The notes: generated by a model from the letters alone, not told the origin. Shown: positions 39,846 through 50,664, counted from the stretch's first letter. The stretch is 64,000 bases of DNA from Lacimicrobium alkaliphilum (GCF_002591895.1 NZ_NISX01000001.1:265431-329430), one strand, 5' to 3'. Program-made: numbers and translations.

Positions 39846-40862
39846 ATGTTGAAAGTAAGTAACTTGTCTGTCAGCTACGGTAATACGAGAATAATCCGTA
39901 ATCTCAACTTTAGCCTGGGTGAGGATGAAATCCTGATGCTGGTGGGTCCCACCGGATGTGGTAAAACGACTATCCTGCAAGCTTTGGCGGGGCTTATTCC
40001 CATTAGTGAAGGCCAAATCTGCCTTGATAACTGGCGGGCAACACCAGATCGTTTTGTGCAACCCGAGAAACGAAATGTGGGCATGGTATTCCAGGATTTT
40101 GCGTTATTTCCACACCTCAGCACGGAACAAAATATCTATTTCAGGCTAAAAAACAAAGAACTCGCTGAGCGCTGGATACAGGTTTTGGGACTGGAAGAAC
40201 TTCGTCATGCCAGACCAGCAACACTATCAGGGGGCCAGAAACAACGTGTCGCCCTGGCACGCACCCTGGCACATAACCCCGCATGTGTATTGTTGGATGA
40301 GCCCCTTTCTAACCTCGATGCGGCGCTCAAAGACAGTCTCAGGTGGGAAATCCGCAATGCCCTGAAAGAGGCCGGAGTTCCCGCGATCTGGGTGACCCAT
40401 GATCAGGAGGAGGCGCTCTCGGTGGGAGACCGAATCGGGGTGCTAAACAACGGGGTGCTTTGCCAGCTGGATACGCCGGAGAACTGTTTTTCTGAGCCAG
40501 CCAGCCGTTTTGTTGCCCGCTTTCTCGGAGAAGCCAGTTTCTTGCCTGGGCGCTTATCTGACGACCAAAAGACAGTACACACCACTCTTGGTGAAGCGCC
40601 AGCGATTCCCATCAATGATGCCAGTGACCAAGTGGATTTATTGATTCGACCGGATGATCTGAGTTTGCAGCAGGATAGCACTGGCCATGGCCATATTAGC
40701 TGGGTTCGTTATGAGGGAGGGGCAAGATTCTATGCCGTACAACTGGACGATGACACTGAAGTCAAAGTACGGGTAAGTCATGAACATCGCCTTGAGCCCG
40801 GCGAACGCGTCAGCCTGAGCATCATTACTACCCATCCTTTAGCGGCCTACGCAAAAAGATGA
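39846..40862 (+). CDS. fbpC: Iron(III) ABC transporter ATPase
   Basis: A 338-residue ATPase. Walker A is GPTGCGKTT (34-42), the signature LSGGQKQRVALAR, and Walker B VLLDEPLSNLDA. A C-terminal regulatory domain (about 240-338, TOBE-like) follows the ATPase core, as in FbpC proteins. It starts directly after the fbpB stop and completes the operon. A TATACT further down (40907) may belong to ygiQ. Confidence 0.92.
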   Translation: MLKVSNLSVSYGNTRIIRNLNFSLGEDEILMLVGPTGCGKTTILQALAGLIPISEGQICLDNWRATPDRFVQPEKRNVGMVFQDFALFPHLSTEQNIYFRLKNKELAERWIQVLGLEELRHARPATLSGGQKQRVALARTLAHNPACVLLDEPLSNLDAALKDSLRWEIRNALKEAGVPAIWVTHDQEEALSVGDRIGVLNNGVLCQLDTPENCFSEPASRFVARFLGEASFLPGRLSDDQKTVHTTLGEAPAIPINDASDQVDLLIRPDDLSLQQDSTGHGHISWVRYEGGARFYAVQLDDDTEVKVRVSHEHRLEPGERVSLSIITTHPLAAYAKR

Positions 40863-40955
40863 TCAGGGTTGATTAATTAATCTACAAAACGGGTCGCTAA
40901 ATCAGGTATACTGCGCAGCGTTTTTGCATCAACTCCGTCAGGTCCTGTCCGTTAT

Positions 40956-43145
40956 ATGAATGTCACCGCAACCATTAAAGCTGAGCGCTCGCTCTTTTCC
41001 TATCCAAAATACTGGGCTCATTGCTATGGAACAGCACCTTTCCTGCCTATGAGCCGGGCAGAAATGGATGAATTAGGTTGGGACAGCTGTGACATTATTC
41101 TGGTGACCGGCGATGCTTATGTAGATCATCCCAGTTTTGGCATGGCAGTCATAGGCCGTGTGCTGGAGTCCCATGGATTCCGTGTAGGGATTATTGCTCA
41201 GCCTGACTGGCGTAGCAAAGAAGCCTTTATGGCATTGGGTAAGCCCAATCTGTATTTCGGGGTCACTGCCGGTAATATGGACTCGATGATTAACCGCTAC
41301 ACAGCCGATAAGAAACTGCGTCATGACGATGCTTATACGCCAGGCAATGAAGGTGGTAAGCGCCCGGACAGGGCAGTAACGGTTTATGCGCAGCGTTGTC
41401 GTGAGGCGTTTAAGGATGTGCCCCTGATTATTGGTGGTATCGAAGCCAGTTTGCGCCGTATTGCCCATTATGATTACTGGTCTGAAAAAGTACGCCGTTC
41501 GGTGCTGTTCGATGCCAAGGCCGATATGCTGATGTTCGGTAATGCCGAACGACCTCTGGTGGAGGTAACGCACCGTTTAGCGGCAGGAGAAGCCATCGCC
41601 GATATCCGCGATGTACGTGGTACCGCTATTATCGTTAAACAAGCGCTGGAAGATTGGCAGGGGGTGGATTCCACACAGCTAGACAGACCCGGAAAAATCG
41701 ATGCCATCCCCAGTCCTTATCAGACGGTCTCTGACTGTGACGATAAAAAGGCATCTGCAAGCGAATCACAAAACTCAGACGGTGCTAAACCCGTTGTGGT
41801 TCAGGCTGACAATCGCCGTAAGCCCTGGGAAAAGGTTTACGTGAAATTACCGGCCTTTGAGACAGTGTCAGAAAATAAGCCTCTGTATGCGCATACATCA
41901 AGGATTTTGCATCAGGAAACCAATCCTGGTTGTGCCAGAGCACTAATGCAGCGCCATGGCGACCGGCATATCTGGATCAATCCACCGGCAATGCCGCTGG
42001 AAACCCCTGAAATGGATGCGGTATTTGATTTACCCTATCAGCGCGTCCCTCACCCCGTTTACGGTGACGCCAAAATCCCTGCCTATGAGATGATCCGCTT
42101 CTCAGTGAATATTATGCGCGGTTGCTACGGTGGCTGCTCCTTTTGTTCAATCACCGAACATGAAGGGCGTATTATTCAGAGCCGATCAGAAGATTCAATC
42201 ATCCGCGAGATAGAAGACATTCGGGATAAAGTTCCCGGTTTTACCGGCGTAATTTCCGATCTTGGTGGCCCGACTGCGAACATGTACCGGTTGAAATGTC
42301 GCAGTCCAAAAGCCGAAGCCACCTGCAGGCGGCCCTCCTGTGTGTATCCGTCAATCTGTGCCCACATGGACACCGATCATACACCCACAATAAACCTGTA
42401 CCGTCGGGCACGTGAGTTAAAAGGTGTGAAGAAGATTCTCATCGCATCCGGCGTACGGTACGATCTGGCGGTAGAAGATCCCCGTTACATTGAGGAGCTG
42501 GCGCGACATCATGTCGGCGGCTACCTGAAAATCGCTCCTGAACATACAGAGGACGGTCCGCTGTCAAAAATGTTGAAACCAGGTATGGGAAGCTATTACC
42601 GCTTTAAAGAGCTTTTTGATAAATACTCAGCAGAAGCCGGTAAGAAACAGTATCTGATTCCTTATTTTATTGCCTCGCATCCTGGCACTACCGACGAAGA
42701 TATGCTGGCACTGGCGATTTGGCTGAAAGAAAATCGATTCAGGCTGGATCAGGTACAAAATTTTTATCCATCACCTATGGCCAGTGCGACGACCATGTAT
42801 CACACCGGAGTCAATGCGCTCAGGAAAGTCACAAAAGACAGTGAAGAAGTTCCATCCGCTAAAGGTGAGATCCATCGCCGTCTACATAAAGCGATGCTCA
42901 GATATCACGACCCCCAAAATTTCGCACAGATCCGCAATGCACTGGTAAAAATGGGCCGTGAAGATCTGATTGGCAGGGGCCCTCAGCATCTCGTGCCTCC
43001 GGAGTCTGCCGATGAAAAGCGGCAGAAGGCGAAAAAAGGGGGGCGCGGAGAACGTGCGTTAACCAAACATACTGGTTTACCCCCTCAACCCAAATGGCAG
43101 AAAAGGGCCAAAGCAAAGAAACCTTCCGCCAGAAATGCAGGTTAA
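40956..43145 (+). CDS. ygiQ: YgiQ family radical SAM protein
   Basis: A 729-residue protein of the UPF0313/YgiQ family. An N-terminal B12-binding-like domain (about 20-200, [25 protein letters not shown]) precedes the radical-SAM core with C-x3-C-x2-C in [10 protein letters not shown] (about residue 385). The C terminus is basic and probably disordered ([13 protein letters not shown]...). The reaction is unknown. It ends in a 4-bp overlap with the convergent MgtC/DUF4010 gene. Confidence 0.93.
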   Translation: MNVTATIKAERSLFSYPKYWAHCYGTAPFLPMSRAEMDELGWDSCDIILVTGDAYVDHPSFGMAVIGRVLESHGFRVGIIAQPDWRSKEAFMALGKPNLYFGVTAGNMDSMINRYTADKKLRHDDAYTPGNEGGKRPDRAVTVYAQRCREAFKDVPLIIGGIEASLRRIAHYDYWSEKVRRSVLFDAKADMLMFGNAERPLVEVTHRLAAGEAIADIRDVRGTAIIVKQALEDWQGVDSTQLDRPGKIDAIPSPYQTVSDCDDKKASASESQNSDGAKPVVVQADNRRKPWEKVYVKLPAFETVSENKPLYAHTSRILHQETNPGCARALMQRHGDRHIWINPPAMPLETPEMDAVFDLPYQRVPHPVYGDAKIPAYEMIRFSVNIMRGCYGGCSFCSITEHEGRIIQSRSEDSIIREIEDIRDKVPGFTGVISDLGGPTANMYRLKCRSPKAEATCRRPSCVYPSICAHMDTDHTPTINLYRRARELKGVKKILIASGVRYDLAVEDPRYIEELARHHVGGYLKIAPEHTEDGPLSKMLKPGMGSYYRFKELFDKYSAEAGKKQYLIPYFIASHPGTTDEDMLALAIWLKENRFRLDQVQNFYPSPMASATTMYHTGVNALRKVTKDSEEVPSAKGEIHRRLHKAMLRYHDPQNFAQIRNALVKMGREDLIGRGPQHLVPPESADEKRQKAKKGGRGERALTKHTGLPPQPKWQKRAKAKKPSARNAG

Positions 43146-44404
43146 ATAACAGATATGCTGGCCAGGCCACAGACTACAGCCAGTGCCAGCGGTCCTAAAA
43201 CATTAATCAGCATAGCTTTACCGGCAATGGATACTGCCATCAGTGATTTTACTAATGAGTTGCTGCAGGCGGCCAGCACGATACCGGTTACAGCCACACT
43301 GGCTTGCGTTTCCCCCAGACTCATCCGTGACAAGGTCAGATTGATGGGATCCACATCAGCAATCCCCGATACCAATGCCAGAGCATAAATACCCGCATCA
43401 CCAAACAACTCCTGCATCAACTCCCCCAGCAGTAGTATCACAACCAGTAAAGCGCCGAAAAACACCGCAGATTTAAGCTCTAGCGGGTTCAACAGGCGGG
43501 TGAGAGATGTAGGCTGATCCAGCTTCCTGGTTCGCCACAGTAAAGCTGCAATGATAAAGATCACCAATGTCATCACTGTCATGGGTAGCCACAGCAATGA
43601 CAAAATGGCAGGGTTTATCAGGGTTGCTACTAATAATACCCGCGGGAACATCGTACCACAGGCGATAAGAATGCCTGCGCTAAGCTGACGTTGCAGCGAT
43701 GCCTGATCTCTGGCCAACCTGGAAAAATGTAATGTCAGTGCAGTAGAGGAGGCCAGTCCGGCGCTCAGAGCTGTAAGCATGATACCTTTATCGGTACCGG
43801 CAAATTTCATCGCAAAATAACCGATGAAAGATATGCCGGCAATCAGGACAACCATCCACCATATTTCATATGGATTAAGAACCTGCCAGGGGCCATATCC
43901 CTGATCAGGCAGGACCGGTAATAATACAATCGAAATCAACAATAGCTGTAAGCCAGCCTTGAGTTCCTGATCTTCAAGTTGGTGCAGCCAGCTATGCAGC
44001 ATCTCTTTATAACGCAGTAATAAGGCGGTAACGATGGCCGCAGAGGCCGCCAGTTCAACCTGTTCAAGTGCGGCCAGCATGCCAAGCATATAGGTCAGAA
44101 GGAGACTTACCAGCCCGGTGATACCGGCATCTTCAGAGTCTTGCTTACGGTTTATGTAAGCCATGCTGATTGCAAGAGCGAAACCAAGAAACAGCAATCC
44201 GGTAGCCGGTTCACCAATAAAGGGCAACATGATTGCCGAACAGCCACCGGCAAGACCCGCCAGACCATAGGTTCGCAGACCGGCAATACGCTTTCCATCT
44301 CCTGCACTGCGCTGCTTCCAGCCCCGCTCTATACCTATAAGCAGGCCGATAGCCAGTGAAATGCCGAGTAACACAAAAGAAGAATTGTAGATGTATTCAG
44401 GCAA
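43142..44404 (-). CDS. MgtC/SapB-DUF4010 membrane protein
   Basis: A 420-residue inner-membrane protein. The N-terminal part (about 1-140) belongs to the MgtC/SapB fold, recognised by the [13 protein letters not shown] motif and [13 protein letters not shown]; the remainder (about 175-400) is DUF4010, with several helices including [23 protein letters not shown]. These proteins are poorly characterised and may affect ion homeostasis. There is no Mg-sensing leader, and the neighbouring VOC gene (102 bp downstream, same strand) may be co-transcribed. Confidence 0.85.
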   Translation of the reverse strand: MPEYIYNSSFVLLGISLAIGLLIGIERGWKQRSAGDGKRIAGLRTYGLAGLAGGCSAIMLPFIGEPATGLLFLGFALAISMAYINRKQDSEDAGITGLVSLLLTYMLGMLAALEQVELAASAAIVTALLLRYKEMLHSWLHQLEDQELKAGLQLLLISIVLLPVLPDQGYGPWQVLNPYEIWWMVVLIAGISFIGYFAMKFAGTDKGIMLTALSAGLASSTALTLHFSRLARDQASLQRQLSAGILIACGTMFPRVLLVATLINPAILSLLWLPMTVMTLVIFIIAALLWRTRKLDQPTSLTRLLNPLELKSAVFFGALLVVILLLGELMQELFGDAGIYALALVSGIADVDPINLTLSRMSLGETQASVAVTGIVLAACSNSLVKSLMAVSIAGKAMLINVLGPLALAVVCGLASISVI

Positions 44405-44506
44405 AATAATTTTGGCTAAAAAGAAGTTTATTTATCAAGAATATAGGAAAAACACGGCATGAGGAAAAGAATTGTGTTTTGTATCCTGAAACCTTACTAA
44501 GTAACT

Positions 44507-44878
44507 TTATTGTCTGGAATGCAGACCCAGTTTATTGCCTTCGCTATCGCTAAACAACCCAATAAAACCATGCTCACCTATACTCATTTTTTCCTGTAGC
44601 AACTTACCACCTGCAGTTTGTATGTTATTCAGACAGGCAGTGACTTCGTCACACATAAAGTAGATCATCAGTCCAGCCTGAGCAGGTGTATATTGCGGTC
44701 CTTTTACCAGCGCGCCACTGCAACCCGGATTCTCGTGATTAAAAGGAAACATCGCCATCAGACAGGGGCCCATTTCGAGCACTTCCAATTCAACATTAAA
44801 TGCTTTGGTATAGAACGCTTTGGCTCTGTCCATATCGGTTACGGGAATTTCAAACCAACCTACGGGATTACCATTCAT
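44507..44878 (-). CDS. VOC superfamily (glyoxalase-like) protein
   Basis: A 123-residue single-module vicinal-oxygen-chelate protein, similar to the "predicted lactoylglutathione lyase" group (COG3324). It begins with the typical GWFEIPVTDMDRAKAFYTKAF and ends with GLFSDSEGNKLGLHS, where the glutamate is a likely metal ligand. The substrate is unknown. It is downstream of the MgtC/DUF4010 gene on the same strand. The 207-bp stretch to nagX (44879-45085) shows only the nagX terminator. Confidence 0.85.
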   Translation of the reverse strand: MNGNPVGWFEIPVTDMDRAKAFYTKAFNVELEVLEMGPCLMAMFPFNHENPGCSGALVKGPQYTPAQAGLMIYFMCDEVTACLNNIQTAGGKLLQEKMSIGEHGFIGLFSDSEGNKLGLHSRQ

Positions 44879-45055
44879 TACAGTTCTCCTGAAATATGTT
44901 TAGGGGTGCAGAATCAGTAAAGCAGAGGAGGTGTAGCAATGCCAGTTACTGGTGTTGAGAGCGGTATGTAAGGGGACCGAAAGGGTGTGTGGAGGGACGT
45001 GTTGTTTGGGAAATCCCTTTCCTGGCTGTTATAGCACTCTGAAGGAGTAAGTAAA

Positions 45056-45079
45056 GCGCATGCCAGCAGTGGCATGCGC
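45056..45079 (-). terminator. Hairpin after nagX, end of nag operon
   Basis: A perfect 10-bp stem (GCGCATGCCA / TGGCATGCGC) with a 4-nt loop directly follows nagX. On the minus strand a T-rich tail (TTTACTTACTCC) follows, so it likely ends the nagK-B-A-P-X transcript. Confidence 0.75.
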
Positions 45080-45085
45080 GAGAGA

Positions 45086-46183
45086 TCAGAGCTTAATAAA
45101 TATTTTACGTTTAAACAGCCACAGGCTGAGCAGGTAAAACATGCCTACAACCAGCAGGGCAAAGACCAGCGAAGCGTTGTGCGCCGACAGAAACTGATTA
45201 AGAAACTCATAACCCAGGCGATGCGCACTGATAACTTTTTCACCATTGTCTCCCTCAACGTCAAATATCAAGACCTGTCCCATGGTCGTCGCAAACAGTG
45301 AAGACAATACATAGATGAACAAGGGATTGCTGCCATAGATTTGTGCCCATTCCAGTGATTTGTGCCAGCCCCGCATATCGTGGGCAAACACAATCAGGGC
45401 CAGCAATAACCACGCAAAACCGGCCGTGACCAGTACATAGCTTGATGTCCAGAGTGGCTTGTTAATGGGCATCCATTGGTGCCAGATAACACCAGCAAGC
45501 AACGCCAATACGCCATAGCCTAACAAGCGTTTGATTTTATCACTGCTGCTGTGACATTCCGCCAGCATGGCGCTGGTAAGATAGCCAATGATGACCGTTA
45601 CGGTTGCTGGCAGGGTAGAAAGCAGCCCTTCAGGATCAAAGGCAACACCAAAGCCTTTATACAGATGGCTTGCACCAAGCAAATAGAGATCGACCTGCCT
45701 GGCCAGGTTAGACTCCAGTGCCCAGGGAGAAGCTTCTGTCAGCATCAGTGCAAAATAACCCAACAACATCAGACCCGAACATATCCACAAGCCTTTTTTG
45801 TTGGCAATGGTGAGTATCAATATTGCCGCCAGGAAATAACACAACGCGATGCGTTGCAGCACACCCATGATTCGCCAGTTTTCAGCGGACTCATTAAAGG
45901 GATAAATATTTAGCATAAGCCCAATTAAAAACAGCAGGGCAGTGCGTTTAATGATCTTCAGCCAGGGGATTTCACCTTTTTGAAGGCGGCTCATAGAGTG
46001 AAACATGGCCGCACCGACAATAAACAAAAAGAACGGAAACACCAGATCGGTAGGTGTCAATCCACTCCACTTGGCATGTAATAACGGCCAGTAAACGGAG
46101 CTCCAGGAGCCAGGTGTGTTGACCAGAATCATTGCAGCCAGCGTCAGTCCACGAAAAATATCAAGGCTGAGTTCACGTTGCAT
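45086..46183 (-). CDS. nagX: NagX, membrane protein of the GlcNAc locus
   Basis: A 365-residue integral membrane protein of the DUF5009/COG4299 group (related to the heparan-alpha-glucosaminide acetyltransferase HGSNAT family). It begins RELSLDIFRGLTLAAMILVN, and about ten helices follow. In Shewanella and relatives nagX belongs to the NagR regulon; its exact role in GlcNAc or chitobiose handling is unproven. It is the last gene of the operon, 12 bp after nagP. Confidence 0.88.
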   Translation of the reverse strand: MQRELSLDIFRGLTLAAMILVNTPGSWSSVYWPLLHAKWSGLTPTDLVFPFFLFIVGAAMFHSMSRLQKGEIPWLKIIKRTALLFLIGLMLNIYPFNESAENWRIMGVLQRIALCYFLAAILILTIANKKGLWICSGLMLLGYFALMLTEASPWALESNLARQVDLYLLGASHLYKGFGVAFDPEGLLSTLPATVTVIIGYLTSAMLAECHSSSDKIKRLLGYGVLALLAGVIWHQWMPINKPLWTSSYVLVTAGFAWLLLALIVFAHDMRGWHKSLEWAQIYGSNPLFIYVLSSLFATTMGQVLIFDVEGDNGEKVISAHRLGYEFLNQFLSAHNASLVFALLVVGMFYLLSLWLFKRKIFIKL

Positions 46184-46195
46184 TATGAATCTCCC

Positions 46196-47494
46196 TTACC
46201 AGCTGCGCTTTTTATGCCCGATGAGAGCAAAATACAGAATAAATAAATAGCAGGGTAGCAACACGATATAGCCAAATTGCTGACTCTTCGCATCTCCTAT
46301 GCCGCTTGCCAGACCCCATAAAACCGGGCCAATTGCACCGCCAGCAATACCCATTACCAGCAATCCAGAAGCAGTACTGGTAAGTCTTCCAAGTCCTGAC
46401 AGGGCTAACGGCCAGACTGCAGGCCAGACAATGGCATTGGCCAGGCCGAGGACGGCTATCAACAGTAAAGTGTCAGGCAGCACAACACCACCAAATGGAG
46501 CCAGGAATGTATCAGCCAGAACAGTGGATTCACTGTTACCAAAAACAATTAACAGCGACAACAATATTCCCAGTATGGCGGAACCTGTTAGTGCTGTTTG
46601 CTGAGAAAGTACTCTTGGAATAAGAATGATACCGAGTATATAGCCGGTCACCATAAAGCCCATGGTATAGGAGGTCATCACACTGTAATTGGCGACACCA
46701 AGTGAGAGGGCAAAAGCACCAATAGTGTCTCCGGCGATGACCTCTGCAGCCACATAGAAGAAAATAGTGATCACACCCAATACCAGGCTGGGATGAGCCA
46801 GTGCTTCTTTCACGGTTCCGCCGGCGTCCTGTTCTTCTTTTTCTATGATTTCAGGCAGTGGACAAAACTTAACCCCCACGGCAAATAATCCGAGAAAAGC
46901 CGCAAGACCAAGATAGGGAAGAATAAGCCCATCAGCCATCAGATCAATTTCTTCCTTAGTCAGTTCTTTGCCTACCAGCCCTGAAAAACTACTGGCAATT
47001 AGCGCTGTAAAGACAATAGGAGCAACGATGCCAGCCCCTTTATTGAGGATCCCCATGATGCTGACTCTGACCGCGGCCGATTCCTCTGGACCAAGTCTGA
47101 CCACATAAGGATTCACCGCTGTTTGTAACAGTGTCTGGCCGATGCCCATGACTAACTGAGCAAACAGAAACAGGCCAAACAATTGCGTCTTGGCTGCCGG
47201 AATATATAAAAGTCCGGCCACCATCATACAACCGATTGCCATAGCCATACCGGTTTTGTACCCCACTTTGCGAATGACCCAGGCTGAGGGAATAGCGGTA
47301 AATGTGACGGCAATATAGAAAGAAAACAGGATCAATGAAGCTTCAAATGGCGTTAGTTGCAGGACCTGTTTGAGGTACGGCATTAAAGAGCCATTCAGCC
47401 AGGTCGCAAAGCCAAGAATAAAAAACATGGCAGCAACAATGGCCATTGGCACAAAATTGCTTTGGGTAAGTTGTCTGGTACTTGCTGTTTGCAT
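46196..47494 (-). CDS. nagP: GlcNAc permease NagP (MFS)
   Basis: A 432-residue major facilitator with twelve helices, of the FucP-like branch used for GlcNAc import in Alteromonadales, Shewanella and Xanthomonas. N-terminal features FVPMAIVAAMFFILGFATWLN and the QTAVNPYVVRLGPEESAAVR loop fit the group. It carries GlcNAc (without phosphorylation) through the inner membrane, which explains the presence of a separate kinase. The gene lies 48 bp after nagA and 12 bp before nagX. Confidence 0.92.
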   Translation of the reverse strand: MQTASTRQLTQSNFVPMAIVAAMFFILGFATWLNGSLMPYLKQVLQLTPFEASLILFSFYIAVTFTAIPSAWVIRKVGYKTGMAMAIGCMMVAGLLYIPAAKTQLFGLFLFAQLVMGIGQTLLQTAVNPYVVRLGPEESAAVRVSIMGILNKGAGIVAPIVFTALIASSFSGLVGKELTKEEIDLMADGLILPYLGLAAFLGLFAVGVKFCPLPEIIEKEEQDAGGTVKEALAHPSLVLGVITIFFYVAAEVIAGDTIGAFALSLGVANYSVMTSYTMGFMVTGYILGIILIPRVLSQQTALTGSAILGILLSLLIVFGNSESTVLADTFLAPFGGVVLPDTLLLIAVLGLANAIVWPAVWPLALSGLGRLTSTASGLLVMGIAGGAIGPVLWGLASGIGDAKSQQFGYIVLLPCYLFILYFALIGHKKRSW

Positions 47495-47542
47495 TTTTTA
47501 CACCTTATCTGATGCCTTCTCAGTGGCATGCTTTTGTTATTT

Positions 47543-48670
47543 TCAGCTCAACACAGGCTGTCCGCCAATCCAGCATTGCTCTACTTTCTGTTCATCGTTG
47601 AGTAACACCATATCTGCATTAAAACCGGGCTGTAATTTGCCAATATTTTGCGCCAGCCCCAGATAATTTGCGGGGGTGAGAGATGCCATCTTCAGACAAT
47701 CCTGTAAAGGCAATTGCAGATTCTGATGACAATTACGCACAGCGCTGGCCATATCCAGAGCTGAACCTGCCAGGTTGCCTTCAGGAATCGTCAACTTATC
47801 TCCCTCACGCCTGATGCGCGTATCAAAAAAGGGCAACTCGCTGGCGTCCGAACCCACATGAGCCATGGCGTCGGTAACTAACATTATCTTGTCTGAACCT
47901 TTGGCACGAATCGCCGCCAGAGCACTCAACGGGTGAACATGGTAAAGATCAACAATAAGCCCTGCATAACTGTTCTCATCAGCCATTGCAGCACCTACCA
48001 TACCAGGCGCACGACTGGTGAGCGGCGACATGGCGTTAAACAAATGCGTAAAACCGCTGGCACCGGCTTCCAGTGCCTCTGTTACTGTCTGAGCATCGGC
48101 ATTTGAATGGCCCAGACAGACCTGTACACCTTTACTAACCAGTTCACGAATAATATCAGCCGGCACGTTTTCCGGGGCCAGCGTTACAATCACTTTACCC
48201 AGATCCTGACGACAAAACTGTATCAGTTCGGCATCGCTGATCGGGCGAATAAAGTGCTCCCGGTGAATACCTTTTTTAGGTTTGCTCAGGTGAGGCCCTT
48301 CGAAATGAATACCAAGAATACCAGGCAGCTGTTCTTCGATGGCCTGTGCCATGGTGTCGGCAGCCATTTCGATACGCCTGATATCGTCGGTAATCAGGGT
48401 TGGGGTCATCGCAGTAGTACCGAAGCGGCTGTGCGCCTCCCGGATCCTGCCTAGTCCATCTATACTGGTGTCAGTATTAAACAAAGCACCACCGCCACCG
48501 TTGACCTGAACATCCACAAATCCGGGGGTGAGCAAGCCATCCAGCTGGATGGCCTGCGCCCCGGGTTGCGGTGCCAGGGAGAGCACATGATTTCCTTCGA
48601 TGGTAATCGTGGCATTTTCATGCATCTTCTCACCATCGAAGAAATATTTTGCCTGATAGGTTGTTGACAT
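47543..48670 (-). CDS. nagA: N-acetylglucosamine-6-phosphate deacetylase
   Basis: A 375-residue amidohydrolase that releases acetate from GlcNAc-6-phosphate. The first metal-binding region is GFVDVQVNGGGG, the substrate region GIHFEGPHLSKPKKGIH holds the metal glutamate, and CLGHSNAD and the catalytic aspartate in LVTDAMAHVG follow. It follows nagB-II by 8 bp within the operon. Confidence 0.96.
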   Translation of the reverse strand: MSTTYQAKYFFDGEKMHENATITIEGNHVLSLAPQPGAQAIQLDGLLTPGFVDVQVNGGGGALFNTDTSIDGLGRIREAHSRFGTTAMTPTLITDDIRRIEMAADTMAQAIEEQLPGILGIHFEGPHLSKPKKGIHREHFIRPISDAELIQFCRQDLGKVIVTLAPENVPADIIRELVSKGVQVCLGHSNADAQTVTEALEAGASGFTHLFNAMSPLTSRAPGMVGAAMADENSYAGLIVDLYHVHPLSALAAIRAKGSDKIMLVTDAMAHVGSDASELPFFDTRIRREGDKLTIPEGNLAGSALDMASAVRNCHQNLQLPLQDCLKMASLTPANYLGLAQNIGKLQPGFNADMVLLNDEQKVEQCWIGGQPVLS

Positions 48671-48678
48671 AAAAAGAC

Positions 48679-49677
48679 CTACAGCGTCTGAGTAACTTTG
48701 TTCAGGCCTGCCGGGGCATCGGGGTTGTATCCCATTTCCTGAGCAACCTTTTCCACATCCAGATAAAAACGCTGCAACAGCGTCAGAGGAGCAAGCCTGG
48801 GATGAATATCTTTAACCGGTTGGGCCATATGGCACAGTTTGGCACCACGACGGCCCACTTCGATGATCTGTTCACGATGACTGTTAAAAGATTCATCTTC
48901 TATGGTCAGATCGATCACTGCCAGTTTTTTCTCCACCAGCGTGACCGGGCCATGCAAAAACTCTGCGCTGGAAAACGCCTCGGCGTGAACACTGCACACT
49001 TCTTTGAGTTTAAGTGCGATTTCGCGCCCTATAGCATAACCAAAGCCGCGTCCAAGGACCACACAATGGCGTAACTCACTGACAAAGCTCACATCCAGCT
49101 GAACCGGCGAATCAATGCTCTGTTGTAGTTTCTGCGGCAGGCTTTCAAGCGCTTCAATCAGCGTATCATCCTGCTTCCAGTAAGCAACCATTTGCAGTAG
49201 TGCACTTAATGTACACAGGTAGCTCTTCGTTGCGGCTACAGCTTTTTCTTCACCGGCATTGAGAGGCAGAACCATATCCACCATTTCTGCTAATGGTGAA
49301 CTGATATCGTTCACCAGTGCGACGACCAGCGCTCCGGCTTTCTTGGCAGATTCAGCCTGAGCCAGAATGTCAGGACTGCGTCCGGATTGAGAAATAACAA
49401 TCACTAACGCCTGACTAAGGTTCAGTGACTTACCATACACACTGGCCACGGAAGGTGCTGAAGCGGTAACAACTGTGCCGGTTTCTACTTCAATCAGATA
49501 CTTGGCAAATACACCGGCATGATCTGAAGAGCCTCGTCCTACCATCAGTACAAACGCAGGATTAAAACCTCTGATCTTCTCTCCGAGTTCCAGACAGGCC
49601 TGCCGGTTTTGTTCTAACTGAGTTTGAATACGTTGTGGAGTTTGGGTGGCTTCCTGAGCCATCAGACTGGTCGACAT
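48679..49677 (-). CDS. nagB-II: Glucosamine-6-phosphate deaminase, SIS type (NagB-II)
   Basis: A 332-residue protein with two SIS domains, like the isomerase half of GlmS. NagB-II replaces classical NagB in Shewanella and relatives and turns glucosamine-6-phosphate into fructose-6-phosphate and ammonia. SIS landmarks are LMVGRGSSDHAGVFAKYLIE (about 43-62), SQSGRSPD and NAGEEKAVAATKSYLC; VVLGRGFGYAIGREIALKLKE marks the second SIS. The start overlaps the nagK stop by 1 nt. Confidence 0.93.
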   Translation of the reverse strand: MSTSLMAQEATQTPQRIQTQLEQNRQACLELGEKIRGFNPAFVLMVGRGSSDHAGVFAKYLIEVETGTVVTASAPSVASVYGKSLNLSQALVIVISQSGRSPDILAQAESAKKAGALVVALVNDISSPLAEMVDMVLPLNAGEEKAVAATKSYLCTLSALLQMVAYWKQDDTLIEALESLPQKLQQSIDSPVQLDVSFVSELRHCVVLGRGFGYAIGREIALKLKEVCSVHAEAFSSAEFLHGPVTLVEKKLAVIDLTIEDESFNSHREQIIEVGRRGAKLCHMAQPVKDIHPRLAPLTLLQRFYLDVEKVAQEMGYNPDAPAGLNKVTQTL

Positions 49678-50573
49678 TAAAGGGTCTCACTTATGGCATA
49701 TTTATGTTGAACAAAGAGTACCGCTCCGACTTCCGGACTATGAATAGCGGTCTGAATGTGCGGCCTTACGTCCTCTGCCAGCCAGTTATTAAGTGGGGCC
49801 GACAGGCCTCCAATCATTGCCAGGCGGGGAGGGTGGTAAGCTAACAATTTTCTGAATAACTTATTAATATAATCAGCAGCTGACATAACAATATCCAGCG
49901 CAATCGCATCTTTTTGTGTTTCGGCTTGCTCGATTACCAGAGGTGCAAGTCTGGCATAAGCAGAAGGGGGAAGGTTAGACATTTTTTCTGCCAGTTGCTG
50001 TGCGTCGGTACACTGGGTGAAATTAAGCAGTTTATCTACCAACTCGGACCGGGGAATTAAACCGTCAAGGGCTAACAGGCTGTTAACTACAGCCTGATGT
50101 CCAATCCAGGCGCCGCTGCCCTGATCGCCAACGCCGAAACCATACCCGCCGAAAGAGTGTTGTTCACCGTTGACCCGAACCATCCCTACTGAGCCGGTAC
50201 CAGAGATAATAACGCCACCGTCTTCACCATCATGAGCGCCAAGGCAGGCAATTTCCAGATCCGTGGTAATATACATTTGTGCAAAAGGGTGGTCCCATTG
50301 CTCCAGCATCCGTCGGTATTTGGGCAAGTTAACACCGGCAAGACCGACACCGGCATGTATCTGGTCAATGCATTGTGATGACAGCCCTGCTTCTTTCAGA
50401 GCCAGCTCTGTGGCACTGAGAATGGAGTTGATCGCCAGGTCAAGCCCCTGATTAGGATTAGCCGGGCCTGATATCCCTTCACCAAGAGCATCTCCGTGTT
50501 CATTTGTCAGTAACACGCGGCACTTACTGCCGCCGCCATCTACGCCCAGAAAATATTGTTGCTGGCTAGTCAT
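49677..50573 (-). CDS. nagK: N-acetylglucosamine kinase, BadF/BcrA type
   Basis: A 298-residue sugar kinase of the BadF/BadG/BcrA/BcrD ATPase family, which in proteobacterial GlcNAc loci phosphorylates imported GlcNAc. The phosphate-binding loop is GVDGGGSKCRVLL (10-22), a second ATP motif is VIISGTGSVGM, and GGYGFGVGDQGSGAWIG carries the catalytic-region loop. It is the first gene of the operon, behind NagR operator A and a predicted promoter. Confidence 0.93.
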   Translation of the reverse strand: MTSQQQYFLGVDGGGSKCRVLLTNEHGDALGEGISGPANPNQGLDLAINSILSATELALKEAGLSSQCIDQIHAGVGLAGVNLPKYRRMLEQWDHPFAQMYITTDLEIACLGAHDGEDGGVIISGTGSVGMVRVNGEQHSFGGYGFGVGDQGSGAWIGHQAVVNSLLALDGLIPRSELVDKLLNFTQCTDAQQLAEKMSNLPPSAYARLAPLVIEQAETQKDAIALDIVMSAADYINKLFRKLLAYHPPRLAMIGGLSAPLNNWLAEDVRPHIQTAIHSPEVGAVLFVQHKYAISETL

Positions 50574-50633
50574 ACATTACCTTTTACATGCGAAGCCGAA
50601 AGGATAGGTCACAAAGGCTCATTATTCTGGATG

Positions 50634-50664
50634 AGAATAGCAGAACAATGACAGCGTTGTCATT
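50634..50664 (-). promoter_or_regulatory. NagR operator A overlapping nagK promoter
   Basis: AATGACAGCGTTGTCATT (50647-50664) is a near-perfect palindrome matching the NagR motif known from Shewanella-type GlcNAc regulons. On the minus strand it overlaps a likely -35 (ATGACA, 50658-50663), and after 18 bp a -10 TATTCT (50634-50639) follows. A repressor bound here would block transcription of nagK-B-A-P-X. Confidence 0.85.
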
